The notes: generated by a model not told the origin, from the sequence alone. Positions 33,400 to 43,647 are shown, numbered from the stretch's first letter. The stretch is DNA of 64,000 nucleotides from Sinonovacula constricta (GCA_007844125.1 CM017564.1:28575158-28639157), one strand, 5' to 3'. A program made the numbers and translations.

Positions 33400-34654
33400 A
33401 TGTTTGTCAACCTACATCTAAAACAAGGAACGCAGTCGACTTTAAATGTAATAAAAGCGAACTTTTTCAGGTAATTACAATATGTTAAAAAGAAAAAGAC
33501 TGATAAAGTTTCTAAATACAGAATATTTTAAAGGATGAATAATAAAAAAATATACTGAGTGGTTGAGGTCACAACTTCTAGACTTTTTCTGACGGGGGGT
33601 GGGGTGTGTGTGCAAATATCCACCCCTCCCCAACTCTCGGAAGAAATCCCATCCGGTCTAATTTCCACGAGCGAATCTCTCCCGTGAATTTTCTAAGACG
33701 GATTGATTCCTCCCACCGCGAAAATGTTAAGTTTTGTAATGCAATATTTTCATTAGGTTAATATTTTATAAAATACGGTAAAAAAAAGGACAATCATTGC
33801 GCTGTATAGCGAGGACCAATTGGGTCAGCTGCTGCGGACTGCGGCGTTATGAAAACACGGTTCAGGCCAAACTTGTAAAACAAAGTACGTCGAGTGCACA
33901 TGACCAAGCATTAAGCAATAAAACTAGACGTCCTGTGGACTTCCTGACCTTAAAATCTCGGTGCACATTCGTAATTTTTGGACATAATTTACGACCCGTC
34001 GCCCGTTAACGGAAAAGATGTCAATGCCTTTATCAACACAATTGTATGGAAGGGGATATCCGCCAAAATTCAAATTCTAATTTACAAATTGCAACACTGC
34101 ATATGCTTTAATTTGCTAGTTTGCACAAACATGTTCGTATTTCATGTATCTAATTCACATTTCTTGTATACAATTTGGCAATTACAAATCTCAAATAATT
34201 ACACATCTCAAGTCACAATTATCAAGTCACACATTTTATGTTCGCTGACAATTTACAGGTTATAGATCTCAGTCACAATTCTCAAGTCACAAATCACTAA
34301 TGTACAAGTTAAGAATTGACAATATTCAGACGCTAGGTGGCGGTACTACATAAATATAGACGTCACTAAGCTTAAAATAGAACGGAATATCACAAGTTAA
34401 AAATAGAATGGAATCCTAAATGATTCTTTTAAGGAGATACAATACTAGTAAAAAGCAGTCAACGTTATATGGTGTCAAATTGAACCCGTTATTTTTTGCC
34501 AAAAGAAGTTATTTATTAATATATTAAAATTCTGTACGTAATTTTACCATACAAGTCTTTGTTTTCTTAAAACTACATTCAATGCAATTTAATATACGTA
34601 TCGGACGTTTTTAGAAGAACATACTGTCTCAGTTGCATTCGGAGTTGCAGGGGT
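33400..34654. other. Intergenic stretch, no gene recognised
   Basis: AT-rich sequence with a few short repeats of TCACAATTATCAAGTCACA type near 34180-34300. I see no exon or RNA gene. Confidence 0.5.
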
Positions 34655-34936
34655 ACGTGATGTAGTGTGTATGCTTTCCCCAGAGTCAGGTACCCATACA
34701 GCTCAGTTGCTAGAGCAACTCCCTCGAGAGCAGGAGGTAATGGGATTTTTTTTCAGCGTTTTTAGTGGCGTCAGAAGGGGTTCTCAAGAGAACCCTGTGG
34801 AGCAGGAACAGGATAGGCACTGGTGGTTTTGTCCAGTTGATGCCTGGCTAAAAGTAAGGATGGTTAAAAGCTCTCTGCCCAGGTAGACCTGGTGGTAGAG
34901 CACCTGATTACAGAAGAGATATTGGGTTCGAAGTCA
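34655..34936 (+). mobile_element. tRNA-like SINE or two tandem tRNA-like heads
   Basis: CAGCTCAGTTGCTAGAGCA (about 34697) resembles an A box. A second tRNA-like stretch at about 34880 reads AGACCTGGTGGTAGAGCAC followed by B box GGGTTCGAAGTC. The two look like tRNA-derived SINE heads, but I do not see other copies in the window. Confidence 0.5.
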
Positions 34937-34941
34937 ATATA

Positions 34942-35135
34942 CACTCGTCAAAATTTCTAAGTGCACACTTGTGTCATTCGTGCCAGAAGAGGACACACCC
35001 ATTATTAGAAGTGTGAATTTTGTTTTAAACACCTATGAAATTGAATATTTTCAATAATTTTCAAGTATTTCATTGTCAATTTTTATCAGGTTTTCCGTAA
35101 AATACAAAGTGTGCACTTGGAAATTTTGACTAGTG
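34942..35135. mobile_element. Mariner-like MITE, 194 bp, TA target
   Basis: The terminal inverted repeats are CACTCGTCAAAATTTCTAAG TGCACACTT and the inverse of CACTAGTCAAAATTTCCAAG TGCACACTT, with TA outside each end. This is a typical Tc1/mariner-derived MITE. It sits just after the B box of the preceding tRNA-like SINE and about 400 bp upstream of the hormone gene promoter. Confidence 0.85.
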
Positions 35136-35221
35136 TATACTGTGTACCGGTAACGGAACTTTGCCAGCTCGGTTAAATCAGGATTTATGCGGTTAAATGA
35201 AAGAGGGTGTGACCATAGAGG

Positions 35222-35278
35222 TTGAAGGGGTGGGGTGGGGTGGGGTGGGGGGGGGGGGGGGAGGGGTGGGGAGTGGGG
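35222..35278 (+). repeat. G-rich tract upstream of the hormone gene
   Basis: GGTGGGGTGGGGTGGGG followed by a run of about 15 G and more GGGG blocks lies about 270-320 bp upstream of the TATA box. The base composition favours a G-quadruplex on the plus strand. Any regulatory role is speculative. Confidence 0.7.
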
Positions 35279-35541
35279 TTGTGTTATTCACATGGTACAG
35301 TTTTTGTTTGCTCTATCAAATATTATCCAGGTTCATGTACTAGAAATAGCAGAAGGTGCGAAGGCGAACTAGTATTACAATTAACCCGCGCGAAGTTTAT
35401 CATTTTTCGCTTTATCGTATTTCCGACAACATACTTTGCTTCACTGATTAATTAATTACTGATTAATTAAACGACAACGTACTTATTAGATTTTTGACAC
35501 CTATAGATGGCAGATTCCACTGTCGCGCAGTGAAAGCGCTA

Positions 35542-35575
35542 TATAAACGGCCCCTGTTTAATAAGTCATCAGTCC
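35542..35575 (+). promoter_or_regulatory. Core promoter of the DH31-like gene (TATA box and initiator)
   Basis: TATAAA is at 35542-35547 and an initiator-like TCAGTC is at 35569-35574. The predicted start A is about 29 bases downstream of the first T of the TATA box, the normal metazoan distance. This predicts a 5' UTR of about 34 nt before the ATG at 35605. Confidence 0.75.
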
Positions 35576-35604
35576 GTCTTCAAGTTGGTTATCAAACCAT
35601 CAAA

Positions 35605-36570
35605 ATGTATACGCTGAAACAAACATCCTTTTGCACCATTCTCTGTTCTCTATTTCTAACTGCATTCAGTGGTCGCACTTACGCAACAGTCAACCATCTG
35701 GATGGCATTTTATCGACCAACGGCCAGATCAATGCACCTCTACTGGCGGCAGAAAAAGATAGTGAAGAAAATCCGGAGAGATCTCGTGCTTTGGTAAATC
35801 GTCTTCATGTCCTTCCAGCCTTGGAAGAACTGTTCAGTGATTTTATGGCAAAGTATGCTGTGCCGAGAATTGAAAATGGTACTGAAAATGAGTTTCTGAA
35901 TAGCAATGGGATCACGAATAAACTAACCATATTCGACCTCCTGCAAGGATACATTGACACATTTTTGAAAACCAATGTTGCCCGAAAAGGCATGTCTAAG
36001 CGAATGAGTGATGCCGGCTTTGGTTCCAGAATCCAAGCAGGATCCTCCCTTGCCAAGTCCTTAATGTCTCTGCGAAGCATCTATGGCGATTATGGACCTG
36101 GCAAGAAGAAGCGTTCTCAGGTAGCGAAAGCCCTAGATGAGGCTACGTCGGCCGATGGTTTAGTATACACTGCGATCAAAACTGTGAATGGCAAAGTTAA
36201 AAAAAACGATGAAATTTTAGACGAGGAGTCACTGAAAAAAACCGAAACAAAGCGCGAATCCACGCGGTTCTCCGACTTTGGTTTCGGATCGGGAATTTTG
36301 GCGGATTCAAACATCGCACGGTCTTCTCTAGTCGGAAATACAATCTACGGCAGCTCGGGTCATGCTAGGATGAAACGATCGGCCATGATGCCGGTGGAAC
36401 CTCTAGATATCGACAGCCTGGTTCCCGGAGGTGTCATACGCACCAAGATGCTGAAGCGGTTCCTGACCGACACCGGTTTTGGGTCCAGGATCAGTGCAGG
36501 AAACAAAGTGGCAAGATCCATGATAGTCGGACAGGATGTGTACGGAAGCAGCGGTCCGGGGAGAAGATAG
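35605..36570 (+). CDS. DH31-like: DH31/calcitonin-like multi-peptide neurohormone precursor (321 aa)
   Basis: The precursor is secreted. Residues 1-27 form a signal peptide with a likely cut after RTYA. Three related peptide units follow dibasic sites. Unit 1 is residues 134-165 (core GFGSRIQAGSSLAKSLM, end YGDYGP, then G-KKKR). Unit 2 is residues 218-256 (core GFGSGILADSNIARSSL, end YGSSGHARM, then KR). Unit 3 is residues 286-318 (core GFGSRISAGNKVARSMI, end YGSSGP, then G-RR and the stop). Units 1 and 3 would be Pro-amides of 32-33 residues. Insect DH31 has the same layout: about 31 residues, conserved Gly, Arg and Ala-Lys spacing, ending in GP-amide with no cysteines. DH31-type peptides act through calcitonin-family receptors. 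Unit 2 lacks the GPG end. The gene is one exon with its own promoter. An upstream in-frame TTG at 35494 precedes the promoter and is not used. DH31-like is an inference from pattern; the secreted precursor call is firm. Confidence 0.85.
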   Translation: MYTLKQTSFCTILCSLFLTAFSGRTYATVNHLDGILSTNGQINAPLLAAEKDSEENPERSRALVNRLHVLPALEELFSDFMAKYAVPRIENGTENEFLNSNGITNKLTIFDLLQGYIDTFLKTNVARKGMSKRMSDAGFGSRIQAGSSLAKSLMSLRSIYGDYGPGKKKRSQVAKALDEATSADGLVYTAIKTVNGKVKKNDEILDEESLKKTETKRESTRFSDFGFGSGILADSNIARSSLVGNTIYGSSGHARMKRSAMMPVEPLDIDSLVPGGVIRTKMLKRFLTDTGFGSRISAGNKVARSMIVGQDVYGSSGPGRR

Positions 36571-36686
36571 ACAAAAGACACGGCGATAAACTATTTGACA
36601 GAGTGAAATGTTACCACAAACGAAGTGATCTATAGTTGTATCAAAACGCGCACAATCAAACATCTGGGACCGGTGATATATACACT

Positions 36687-37070
36687 CAATCGGAACTCCT
36701 CGCGTTATGCCGCCCTCGGGACAATCATCCCTCGGATGTATCTGGTGCTTTGATACTTACAGAATCTCTATCGTTCTGTTCGCTGGAAGAAGAATACACC
36801 ATAAAATATTTCTTCAAAAAACAAACAAACAGCAACATAAAACGATAGGTGTTGGGTATAGAATTGTTTCACCCTATAAACCTTCATTTATCAATTTAAC
36901 TGTGCACATCTCGTTAAATATAGCACTTTTCTACATTTTCAGTGGCAATAAAACAAACATTTCCTTGTTGTTTTGATGACGTCATAGGCACCGACATGTT
37001 TATTTTCTCTAGGTTTTCCGCGTCATATATCCGAGAAGTGATTCGCGAATTATCCGAGGCGTTCCGATTG
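36687..37070 (+). mobile_element. Inverted-repeat family 3, in the hormone gene 3' flank
   Basis: The left terminus CAATCGGAACTCCTCGCGTT and right terminus TATCCGAGGCGTTCCGATTG are the same as at 12347-12594 and 43879-44274. Its interior differs from the short copy and matches the reverse of 8871-8990. No flanking 9-bp duplication is evident (ATATACACT versus ACTTCGAGC). It starts 117 bp after the stop codon of the DH31-like gene. Confidence 0.82.
36947..36952 (+). terminator. Candidate polyadenylation signal AATAAA of the DH31-like gene
   Basis: This is the first AATAAA I noticed after the stop codon; AATATTT and similar do not qualify. A T/G-rich segment (CCTTGTTGTTTTGATG) follows within 25 bases. 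It lies inside the family 3 element. Confidence 0.5.
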
Positions 37071-38230
37071 ACTTCGAGCAAGAGTCTGAGATCATCCTTT
37101 AGCTTAGGATTGGCATAATTTCAAAGTTCCATGAAATCTAACAAATCAGGTCGCTGATTCTGGCTCAAAATTGTATGACATAGATCCCAGGTGTTACATG
37201 TGTCATGCATCGGAAGAAGTTGAATTATTGACACAATTATCAGTTTGTCTTTTCTTCTATCTTTAAACAGACGGGCGTTAAAGCCTTCAGAAAATGCGAC
37301 TATTGCAACAAAACACGACTCTGAACGATAAAATCAGCATTTCTTTGTGACCCATGGTTACTAGTTCTTTCGCATGGCATTTGGCTTGTCTTGTGTCATT
37401 TGCAAAGGGTATACAACTCCAAATGAAACAATGTCAGTGGTTACCGTTCTTTTTTACTCTTTAATCTACGATGCATTATTACATGGAGTAAGTCATTGCA
37501 ATAATATATTGCTTAACACACTATCTTAAATTAAATGACATTTTAATAAGAGAAAAGGAAACGTCGATATCAATGAGGGCTTCTTTACGCATGGCGCGAC
37601 ACATAGATTAGTGTCGGTACGGGACAAAACAACCAAGAACATACCAATATGGTAGAAATGTGTCAGATATATTTATTTTTTGTAAACTGTTTCTGTTTTG
37701 GCTTTATTTAGAGATTAAATGATTAAATGGTTCATTTCGATTTGCTTTAATCTACGTAACAAACTTTAAAATGTACAAATAGTGTAAATTTCAATGAATG
37801 TACGCTATTGTTTCTTCTACAATACGTTCGCTCTCTTTTATCGCTTTAAATATGAATTTTCTTAGTTTTTGAAAACAAAATGCTAAGATCAATAGAAAAT
37901 CCTAGAGATAAAAGAATTTATGAATGGTACTTGAGAGTTTTTGTTATATCTAAGATATTTGTATTGTCTGATTTTATTAAGTAACAGCAAACATCTAAGA
38001 TTTGTCTCGGATTCTGGGATTTTATCATTTTTGTTTTTAGCTAACTTTGTTATTTACTTTTATCTTACTGATTTATGTAACTTAGCAAATTTATGTAACT
38101 GATATAACTGAATTTTGCCTTTAATCAGTTTACAATGTAATATTTTTAGTTATCTTAAAACAGGTATCTACAACTCAATAAAGCTGCATTGAACTTGCGT
38201 TGTTATCTATGTAATGTGTGTATACATAAT
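37071..38230. other. Intergenic stretch between the hormone gene and a minisatellite
   Basis: AT-rich with no exon, RNA gene or shared repeat that I recognise. Confidence 0.5.
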
Positions 38231-38700
38231 TAATTTAATAATATTATTAATAAAATAATTTGATGGAAAACAGTGCGCACAGAACTATTTAAACATTAAT
38301 AAAATATTTGATGGAATACAATGCCCAAAACACTTTTAACACATTAATAAAATAGTTGATAGAATGCAGTGTGCACAGTACTAAATAATAATAATGTATT
38401 CGGTGGAAACCCGTGCGCTAAGCAATTTTAGCACAATAATAAAATAGTTGATAGAATGCAGTGTGCACAGTACTATTAACACATTAATAAAATAGTTGAT
38501 AGAATACATTACGCACATTACTATTAACACATTATTAAAATATTTCATTGAAAATAGTGCGCACAGTACTATTAACACTTTAATAATGTATTTGGTGGAA
38601 TAAGATGCGCCCAGTACTATTATCACAGTAAATATATATTTGAAGGAATATAGTGCGCACGATGCGTTTATCTCACATACATGTGACATAATTAGCTGAT
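38231..38700. repeat. 48-bp minisatellite, about nine to ten diverged units
   Basis: The unit contains ACATTAATAAAATAGTTGAT, AGAATGCAGTG and TGCACAGTACTATTAAC. Units differ at several sites. The 113-codon minus-strand frame over it is a by-product of the unit length (16 codons). Confidence 0.9.
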
Positions 38701-40141
38701 AATATAAAATTACCAAAATCAAGGTAATATCCTAACATTTCAATACACAACGTTTGAATACACTTAGAGAACATGTTATCACACGAGGTTGAGGCAAATC
38801 TAAATCGCGTTCAACAATAACCTAGTATTTTATTTATCTTACTATCTGTTTTATAAGCAAAATTGTTGTTTAATGTTTAGATCTTTTATGTTTTTCAAAA
38901 ATGGAATTCGCGTTCGAGTGTAGGTATAATGTTTTCATACGCGCTTAACAAAAAAAAGGTAAAATTACTTATCCTTCATGATATGCGATCCGTAAGAAAC
39001 GTAAATAAACTTAATTGTAGCCAAAGTCATAAAAACTTCATAGTTGGTGCATCACCGTTTTATCAAACTCATGCTAAACCATGGCTGGGTGAAGAACAAA
39101 GTCAATAGATTTACGTTTCCCTGGACAATTGGATTGAGTCTCATTTTACACTGTTCTTCGCACCGAAATCTGGAAAAATTAATACAGTTATACATCATCA
39201 CACTATGCTAAATCCAATTTGTTCTGGTACATGTTTGCCTTTTTATGCGAACAACACCAAGTTCTGTTGCTTTTGAAGCCCGTTACGTGTTTACGAAGAG
39301 AAATGACACGAAGTTTTCGAAGAAAGTTACATCACTATATATGACGTCATATGTCATAAATAAAAAAACAATAACAAAGGGATATAAATCCTTCTTAACT
39401 GTTACATTTTGGTCACAAGCAGTTGCGGCCCTTAAAATCTTATGTTTTTTCGTTTTTTTTTTTTTTTCGATTTGACACTGTTTGGAAGTTCACGTGCGGC
39501 ATAGAATGTATAATGTATCCTTTTAAAAAGTAGCCCGTCTGGATGCGGGTGTCAGGTTTCACATACTGGTGTTTGATAAAGCAAATAATTATTATCGCAC
39601 GGGCCTTTATATATCTAATGTCGGAAGTGATGGCAGGATAAAATTCAGTGCCACTATAAACTGTTTGTCTTTTTCATTTATGTGAAGGTAATCTGATGAA
39701 GGATACATAGTTTACTTCATACATCCAAGGTGCAATGGCTCATGTATTGACATTGGTACAACCAACAGTCTCGTCATGGTTTAAATGAATATAGTCGTTT
39801 TTAGAAGTCGCCCTACATATGTAGCCAATCAGAAGCTATGAAAATTCAAATTCCTCAGTGATTTATTTTAACAGAACTCCTTTCTATTTTCTGTTTTACA
39901 ATAAACAAAATAGATCGATCTATTTTACTAAATGGTTTTATTTTCAACTGCGCATGTGCAACAAACCACCTATTTCGGCTTGACACCTCCCCTTGTGGGA
40001 GAACAAGTTTGAACACGTCAAGACGATTGACAGTTTGAATGACAGTTTTATGGGGCAGATTACACTTCATTTTGGTAAAACAGGTAGAAGTGAGACGGGG
40101 ACATCTCGCTGCGCAAACTCCGCACAGGGTTTACGACATCG
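38701..40141. other. Intergenic stretch, no gene recognised
   Basis: It contains a poly-T run at about 39452-39468 and AT-rich DNA. None of the short open frames resembles a protein I know. Confidence 0.45.
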
Positions 40142-40504
40142 CTACGCTCGCTTAAAACCACTGCCATCATACAAAATCACGTGACGATAGATGAGGCTTT
40201 TGCCGTAACCAACAGGCAGATTAGCTATGACGTCTTTGCCTGCCAACAGAGACTGCAGACACTCGATTTGTTTGGGTTTCGCTTTTATGGAGGAGTCAAA
40301 CTCCGTTATTACTTTGTGAATTTCTTCAACAGTATCCATTGATTGTTTACATTGAACCGGTGTAACACTGAAATTTCGCCCTCGGCGAAAGGACGGAAAT
40401 GGCCGAGTTGTTACGATTGTGGTGATTAATACATTCTTTTTTTCTTCTTTATCGTTAGAATTTGTTTTTTCATCCATTATTGGTCGTTTTTCTAACATAC
40501 ACAT
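40142..40504 (-). pseudogene. RecQ-like helicase fragment (N-terminal part with Walker A)
   Basis: The 120-codon frame from an ATG ends soon after the helicase motif I. It has KPKQIECLQSLLAGKDVIAN followed by LPVGYGKSLIY. This is the Q-motif plus Walker A arrangement of superfamily 2 RecQ-type helicases (xPxQ, LPTGxGKS). No DEAD/DEAH box or later motifs follow in frame. A following exon is possible, because the match stops near a potential junction after LIY, but I found none. RecQ-like genes of this short, repeated kind are frequent in some invertebrate genomes, so this may be a transposon-carried or retrocopied piece. Confidence 0.6.
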
Positions 40505-40921
40505 TCATTCCGATTGTCATTTTACTGAACAAAAAATTAAAAGTGAAAAAATCAAATCCTTCCAGATCTGGAAGGATTTCTGTGTGGTAGCAGAGATTCT
40601 CCTTACTGAAAGGGGGAGATCACTGCGTTGGAGATTTCTCGATGCGCTCGTTTCGGCTTCTATTTTCAATAGAAACGTCTAAATAGAATCTATCCTATAC
40701 ATAGAGTACGGGAATACATACACCCTAATGTAATAATCTAAACAAACAGTAAAACAGTACAGGGTTTGTCTGGAAGGTATTAGGACCATATTGTTTGTAT
40801 CAACACACATTATCATACATAACACACCATATATAACTTTTATTCAAATTTAGATTTATTTAGGTCCTTTATTATATATATTTTTCAGAAACGGAAAGCC
40901 ATTGATGAACAATTTGTTTAA

Positions 40922-41433
40922 AGGTGGTATCGTACAGTTAGCCTACATTAAAACACGTATCAGTATCTAACCACTGATTCGGGGAATTTGGTCATACCTT
41001 TTGCATAAATCCATATTTTAGTCGTTATGAAGACGATTTTGAGCACTAACTTTATTTTTCAGACTGTACTAATCTTGAAAACAACAACAACAACAACAAA
41101 AAAACCCCAAACAACTCTAAATGTTCAGTCTTTCCAACTCTAAAAAAAAGTTTTAGTAGTCTCTGCTAAAAATAGATATCGACGTCAGAGCGGATTACCA
41201 GCATGACTATATAAAAGTAAGTTGTCATGTTTTTCTAAGTTTAAAAATAGCTGTCTCTGCAGCGTGGCTCAGATAGGAAACACCTGTTTGCAATGACGAG
41301 TGGAGATTTATCATTGACTGTTCACACAGATCTTTGGCATCAATGAACATCATTTTGCAAGACCTTTTCAGGTACCAATGACACAGTTCGTTATTTGAGA
41401 ATTTTGTTTGGACCAAACTGTCGGATACCAACT
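40922..41433 (+). mobile_element. MITE family 1, copy 7
   Basis: TTAA-AGGTGGTATCGTACAGTTA at the left and CAAACTGTCGGATACCAACT-TTAA at the right. The core GCAGCGTGGCTCAGATAGGA is at about 41259. Confidence 0.88.
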
Positions 41434-41523
41434 TTAAATAACCAATGTCAATGATGGGAGATGATGTTACTCTTGGATTATATGAGAAACAACAGAAGAA
41501 ACCACTTGCAGAATCACAGAATG

Positions 41524-41538
41524 TTTATTGTCTTTATT
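41524..41538 (-). terminator. Possible polyadenylation signals of the Zasp-like gene
   Basis: Two AATAAA motifs read on the minus strand (41533-41538 and 41524-41529) lie about 1.2 kb past the stop codon. No closer AATAAA on that strand was noticed. The 3' UTR length is therefore a guess. Confidence 0.3.
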
Positions 41539-42727
41539 GGACAAGCCGCTTAAGATATCATTCGGCTCTATATAGGTATCCCTTACATATATTTTCAGAA
41601 ACTCTTAACAGGCAAACAATCTAGAGGCGGTGACAAAAGTATATACAAAAGTGGTTGTTAACACTCCCAGAAAGCAAAACTTATACTCGGAAGTTCTGTA
41701 GACATTTCATCTATACAGGCACAGTTATCATACAGATATAGGGTTGTATCGAAGTCATGTCAAAGTCAAACGACACATCTCTACCAGAAACACTGACCAC
41801 ACTCATCGTGCTATATTTATTAATGACCTATACAAAATCTCAGTTATTTGCTTACAAGAACATGCAAAGGTCACATACATTTTGCTAGAGACTCAGCGGC
41901 AAATAGTGCAGACCATGACCACACCGCGGGACCGACCACACCGCGGGACCGACCACACAGCGGGACAAGGCTTTTCTGGGTCTACACTATTCGCCAATAA
42001 TCAGTACGAGCTTAGCATGATGAGTGATAACAATTAGATTTACATGCAAAAACGAAAATGGCTGAAAGGAAAACTGTAAATGTTTCCATGGATACGTTGT
42101 GATGACGTTTTGATGACGTCATAAGTCTGTCAGAGCAGATGGCCGCAATCCGTTCTGTCAGACAAGAATGGGCGTGGTGAGTGTAAACCCATTGTCAGCA
42201 TGTTCGAAAATGGCTAATATCAGTTGATCTAACCTTGTTTTGAATTTTTACAACAAAAGTTTAAGCGAAGAAATACCCCCGCAATTGTCCTCTTTTTTTT
42301 CTAAATAAAGTGATTCTGATAATATTTTATCCGAAACTAAATTTGGCACTTTTCTGCACTAGATGCATAGACACATCAGTGTTTTGGCAAAAAAAACAAA
42401 AACGGCTACTGTATGTATGTACAACTCATATTCAACAATAGTTTATACTAATAAATAAATATTATTCAGGTATTGCACAAACACCGGCGCTTTATAAAAA
42501 CAAAACAAATTACAAAGAAGTCACAATTCACAAAGTCCACAAAAATTCATAATTTACAAACGCATATATATATCCCTAGAGACAAAAAACAGCATCCGCC
42601 TTGAAACGAAACTTAGCATTTTTTTTGGCACGCATTAGTTGTGGCAAGGATTGTAAACTCATTTCCAGTGCAAATATAATGTCATTCAGATTATCCCCCT
42701 TTAATATCTATCTATTGTCACTCCATT

Positions 42728-43001
42728 CTAGAAGTCCGACATTCCAAGCGCCTCGTTGTACTCGAGAGGCCGGGGCGCCCCGGATCGCTGCACGGATTCG
42801 GTGACGGTGCGGTGCGGTTCCTGCCCTGGCAGCTGGGTCTCGTGTGTCGTCCTGGTAGTGGTGACGCTGTCCCCCTTGGGCGCCTGGCCTGGGGCCTGCT
42901 GGTAGTTGGACGCGGTCGTCTTCTCCTCCGAGTGGATCATCTGATACACATACGAGTTGTTCCAGTCCCGATCACCCGGAACCGGTGGGGCCTTGGAGCC
43001 G
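42728..43001 (-). CDS. Zasp-like: Zasp/PDLIM-like gene, last coding exon (274 nt)
   Basis: The minus-strand acceptor is TTCTCCTTACAG before 43001. One base completes a split Ser codon. The product runs SGSKAPPVPGDRDWNNSYVY through QMIHSEEKTTASNYQQ and ends in NEALGMSDF with TAG at 42728-42730. There is no LIM domain, so this isoform resembles the short, LIM-less forms known for Zasp/LDB3 genes. LIM exons could be alternative exons elsewhere. I see none to the left as far as the hormone gene. Confidence 0.85.
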
Positions 43002-43123
43002 CTGTAAGGAGAACAAAGTGATCAACAAAATAACCCAGAGGTAATACCCAGGCAGTGGGTAGGGGTGGGAGAGCAAGGTTCATTTATATGTATAAATCTT
43101 TGTAATAATAATTTGTCGATATT

Positions 43124-43647
43124 CGGAGGCGGTGTCCCTTAGAAGCAGATCGAATGCTACCGTCATTTCGAGGACCTTGCATGATACGAGCGTCGGCTTG
43201 CGGATCGGGAGGTCGTGGGTTCGAACCCCGGCCGGGTCAAACCAAAGACTTTAAAGTTGGTAGTAGTGGCTTCCCTCCTAACGCTCGGGGCTAAGGGGAC
43301 AGCATTACGCCTGACTCGTCGGTGTCAGTATAATGGACCGGCCGGGTTCAGTCCCTGGGCACCTCATAAGTGCCCCTGTGCTATAATGATAGAAATGTCG
43401 CTGCGCAGTATCGGCAAAAATGCCGGCTAATCCCATCCCATCCCTTGCATGATACTACACCCAGTCACATTATCCTGACACCGGGACGACCAGTCGTGGA
43501 ACTACACTTATATTCGCTAGAGCACTAGCAAGGGTACTATATCACAACCATTTTAACGACTGTCGTAAGTCGCGGACTGGAACTTCTCGTGCCAGGAGCA
43601 GACAACCTGTCGATTCCGCTACCTGGTCCTGCAACGTCAACATTCCC
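43124..43647 (-). mobile_element. SINE type C interrupted by SINE type B
   Basis: The left part (43124-43187, GGAGGCGGTGTCC...) and right part (43456-43647, ACACCCAGTCACATTATCC... CTACCTGGTCC) together match the type C SINE at 32425-32694. A type B SINE separates them. Confidence 0.85.
43188..43442 (+). mobile_element. SINE type B, nested, with 13-bp target duplication
   Basis: CCTTGCATGATAC occurs at 43175-43187 and 43443-43455, flanking a 255-bp insert. The insert has B box GTGGGTTCGAACCCC near its start and body AAGACTTTAAAGTTGGTAG. It ends in an ATCCC-repeat tail. A second copy is at 48636-48880. Confidence 0.9.

Noticed and set aside
35805..36663. Minus-strand frames of 65-91 codons opposite the hormone gene
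   Set aside because: Shadows of the plus-strand precursor, which has a signal peptide, repeats and a promoter.
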